From assembly GCA_022605955.1 (NCBI GenBank), contig JAKCOZ010000008.1, positions 37,736,547 to 37,800,546 on the forward strand: a stretch of 64,000 bases of DNA. Reading direction: 5' to 3'. Below, in pieces: positions 61,441-64,000 of this stretch. Origin of the DNA: Rallus limicola (lineage: Eukaryota; Chordata; Aves; Gruiformes; Rallidae). The notes below the pieces were generated by a model. The model searched no databases and was not told the origin of the DNA. It saw only the letters and a program-made list of their open reading frames with translations. The position numbers and the translations under genes were made by a program. Numbering within the stretch: position 1 is the first letter of the stretch; each line of letters starts with the position of its first letter.

Positions 61441-61920
61441 GGCCACGGCTCCCGCCGCCCTCACAACCCGGCGCCCATCCCCGCGCCGCCGGCCCTGCAG
61501 GGGGGGCACGGCCCGGGGTTGGGGGGGGGGGGGGAGCTGGGGAGCGGGGAGCGGGCGGCGGGCAGGGTTCGGGCAGCGCGGCTACACGCGGCGGCAGCGC
61601 GGGGGGACTGCCCGACACCGCCCCGCCCGGGAGGAGGGACCGCGCCGCCGCCTTCCGATGGGCCCGCCTCCCGCTCCTCCCCGTCCGTCCTTCTTCCCAC
61701 CACCCCCCACCTCCGCTGCCCGCACCGGTACCTGCCCGGCCCCTCTGCTCCCTCCACCACCTGCGGCGTCCCGGTGCCCGGGGACAGCCCCAGCCGGGTG
61801 GTGTATCCCCCCTCCCCGTCGCTGGCGGGGGGGGGTATATGCCCGCCCACCCCCCCTCCGCTCCGGGCTTGGTCATCTCTACGCTCTTCGTCGTCACCGG
61901 CCACAGAGATCATAAAAGCC
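61441..61920 (-). promoter_or_regulatory. ARL4C: CpG-rich promoter and 5' leader of ARL4C
   Basis: This block just upstream of the start codon is very GC-rich and dense in CG dinucleotides, as expected for a CpG-island promoter. GC boxes are visible: plus-strand CCGCCCCGCCCGG at 61619-61631 reads as an Sp1-type site on the gene strand. No convincing TATA box sits at a sensible distance; a weak CATATA-like string lies near 61835. The transcription start is probably between about 61520 and 61750 but cannot be placed. The CpG-rich character fades to the right of about 62110. Confidence 0.7.
61461..61478 (-). other. Five-codon upstream open reading frame in the ARL4C leader
   Basis: On the gene strand an ATG at 61478 opens a frame reading M-G-A-G-L and stops with TGA at 61463-61461, 20 bases before the ARL4C ATG. 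The context has G at +4 but a weaker -3 base than the main start. If the leader starts upstream of it, ribosomes would meet this short frame first. Whether it is in the transcript depends on the unknown start site. Confidence 0.35.
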
Positions 61921-63589
61921 CTGTAAAACTAGTACCAAGCCAAGGCATTATCCATGGCACGGAGCCACGAGGAGGGACCTTCTGCTGCACCACGAATGGT
62001 CCCGGGTCCGAGGGGACGCTGCAGGGACCGCTGGCTCTGCGGCGAGCTGAGCCCCGCAGCCGGAGAGAGCGATGATGCTCTCCTCTCGGTGATGCTCTCC
62101 TCTCGAAAGGCAGAGCCCCCGGGGGTTGTCACCATCCCTCGGAGCCAAAGAGATGCCTTGAGGGAGGGGAAAAAACTCACCTGCGCTGAATCCAGGGTGA
62201 GGGGTGGGGTGGCTCTAATATTCGCGACCACTGTTAATGCTTTTCACATCTCAGACTTCACAGGTGATGTTAGTACCTTTAACCCATGGCAAAGCCCTCT
62301 GGGCCCACCACAGCTCAGTGTCCCAAGCCATGTAGCTGTTGTCCTCGACCTTGAAGCCCCTTCCAAGCCAGTGTGGAGGCAGGACAGCCACCACCTCTGC
62401 AATGTACACCCTGGGGAAGGCCTGCCCTGCTCTTTGCCATCACATTTCTTTACAGTATTGCTCCCGAGCCAAAGGGCAGCAGCGAGGCTGTTCCTACAAC
62501 ACTGCCCATCCCCTCTTTTACAGCATTTGTAAAAACAAATATCAACTCTATCTGACAGCTTAACCAGAAAGCCCTGGAGAAAGAAGTGTAACCGCAGAAG
62601 AAGGGTCCTGCTTTTAATTGAAGATGCTTTCACCACACCAGCGTGCAGTGAGGATTGTCAGGCTGGAGTGGGAGCGTTTCTCACATTCATATTTCATCCT
62701 GAGGATGCGTGTTCCAAGCGCTGTGTGGAGATAAGATAACCTGCTAACACATGCTACCATTGAAGATACAGGCAGCTCGCTGTGACGGTCTCCGGAGGTG
62801 GCGTTGGGCACAGGTTTGATGGGAATCACTGTGTGGTGACAAGGTGAAAAGCGTGGGGAGCTCCGGCCCTGAAACGCTCCTTGGCGCACACGAGGCCTCC
62901 ATGCTCTGCGCTCCCCTTCCAAAAACCAGGTGTGGGCGTTGCACAGGCTGGCAAAGGGAAACGCTTTGTGGGCAGCGTGGCCTTTGCTTTGGCTGGTTTG
63001 ACTTCAGGCTTTTCCCCTGGGGTGACCTCGTAAGGGTAATGAGTTCCTGAGAGCAAGTGGAGAAAGCTGTGAGGGATCGCCTGACTCCAGGAGCTGGAGC
63101 GTTGAAGGAAACCACCGCTAGAAATAGAAGAACAGGGTCAAATCTGTGAGCGGTGGCACCAGCAGATCCGGACTCTGCCTGAATTGCTCCAGTAGAAGCT
63201 TTCTTCAAAACGCTGTGGTGCAGGATAATCCCACAACCCGGGCTGCCCCATGAATTAGCGGCTGATCTGCACATAATAGGTCTGTGGTTTGGGAGTTTAC
63301 CATGGGGCTGTCTGTTAGCTCATGCTTAGGTCTAGGAGTGCCAGGTCTAGTGCAGGAGATGCTGTTTCAGCCCTCGGTGGGAAGCCTCCCTCTCCCCTCC
63401 ATCACATCTCCCCCCCCCTACCCTTCCTTCCCGTCACCCAGCCCGCCCCAGCTTTGAGCCACAAGTCCAAAGGCTTTCCTTTTCAAAACAGGCCACCAAA
63501 ATTTCTTCCCCCTGCTCCCCAGCAGCCAGAACCCAAGGGAGACAATTCCCTTCTGCGCCTCTCCTCTTCTTCACCCGGGCATTGATTGC
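61921..63589. other. Non-coding sequence upstream of ARL4C
   Basis: Outside the CpG-rich promoter I see only the 15-base direct repeat at 62.1 kb. No second gene sharing the promoter on the plus strand is recognised. Confidence 0.5.
62074..62105. repeat. 15-base direct repeat at 17-base spacing
   Basis: GATGCTCTCCTCTCG is repeated exactly, about 640 bases upstream of the ARL4C start. Confidence 0.95.
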
Positions 63590-63850
63590 GAGTTATAAAT
63601 AAAGGCGAGACGAGATAGACGGGCTGATCGAGCCTGGGGGATGCTCTAAAAAACGGCCCCGTATCAGATGATCCCAAGGGGACGGAGATAAACGGGAGCG
63701 ATGCAGCGCTGAATTATGCTGCAGCTAATGCCAGCTCTCCATAAATAAGCTGTTAAGACCTCCGCGGAATATTAAGCGCAGAAATACCAGTGTTAATCGC
63801 AGCTGAGAGGAGTCTGCCAAGTCCGTTCGGTGGCAAATTTAGGGAGAGGA
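63590..63850. promoter_or_regulatory. Possible conserved upstream element of ARL4C
   Basis: About 2.2 kb upstream of the ARL4C start lies a block with AGTTATAAATAAAGGCGAG, CTGAATTATGCTGCAGCTAA, CCATAAATAAGCTGTTAAGA and GTGTTAATCGCAGCTGAG. It has A/T boxes, E-boxes and homeodomain cores between GC-rich flanks and no repeat match. Its place near the promoter makes a regulatory role plausible. Confidence 0.28.
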
Positions 63851-64000
63851 AAGCCATCTTTTCCATGAGCGCTACTCCCCCCCACCCCCCAACCTCTTTT
63901 TTTCTCTTTCCCCTCCCCTCCCCCCCCCCCCCCCACCTCCAATCACATCAAGGTTAAGCAGCCAAGGTTAAAGCCAGCATTAGCATCTAAATGTGTGTTT

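Noticed and set aside
61440..61509. N-terminal extension of ARL4C by 23 codons
   Set aside because: The frame is open upstream but begins at GTG, and the ATG at 61440 starts the MGN sequence needed for myristoylation with a good start context.
60829..61926. 365-codon open frame on the plus strand over ARL4C
   Set aside because: It is antisense to the ARL4C coding region and its GC-rich leader; high GC content keeps the opposite strand free of stops. It has no domain features.

Overview
The window looks like a piece of bird nuclear genome. Two things support this. It carries at least twelve CR1 LINE fragments, most of them ending in the 3' octamer repeat (ATTCTRTG)n typical of avian CR1. It also carries two long terminal repeats of the kind common in birds (5' TGTCCTGG, 3' CCACGACA). 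I see no operons, CRISPR arrays, tRNA or rRNA genes. The order of bird cannot be fixed from the sequence alone; the LTR type makes a neoavian more likely than a galliform, but this rests on memory of repeat families.

There is one gene I can support: ARL4C, an ARF-like small GTPase, on the minus strand at 60862-61440. It has an intact single-exon coding region of 192 codons. A CpG-rich, C/G-homopolymer-rich promoter and 5' leader lie to its right (about 61441-61920). A long 3' untranslated region of about 3.1 kb probably runs left to a polyadenylation signal at 57715-57720, with a possible earlier signal at 59801-59806.

The rest of the window is non-coding. From 1 to about 36 kb it is unique sequence with CR1 fragments at 1.0, 5.3, 7.3, 18.1, 19.8, 22.2-24.2, 29.9 and 35.7 kb, all on the plus strand. 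Solo LTRs lie at 18.7-19.5 and 30.5-31.1 kb, also on the plus strand. From 36 to 57 kb it is unique sequence with smaller CR1 pieces at 45-49 kb, mostly on the minus strand. The 22.2-23.8 kb CR1 keeps readable reverse transcriptase motifs but has a stop codon and a frameshift. None of the long open frames in this region resembles a known protein, and most fall in repeats, antisense to genes, or in low-complexity C/G tracts.

ARL4C in mammals sits beside a large gene-poor interval toward SPP2 on its 3' side. The 57 kb of non-coding DNA here fits the avian counterpart of that interval (inference). If the interval has a function it is most likely regulatory. Several AT-rich, homeodomain-motif-rich blocks look like possible conserved enhancers, one with a good TCF/LEF site. 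The most unusual small-scale structure is a run of three inverted repeats at 48269-48343. I found no convincing new multi-gene system.
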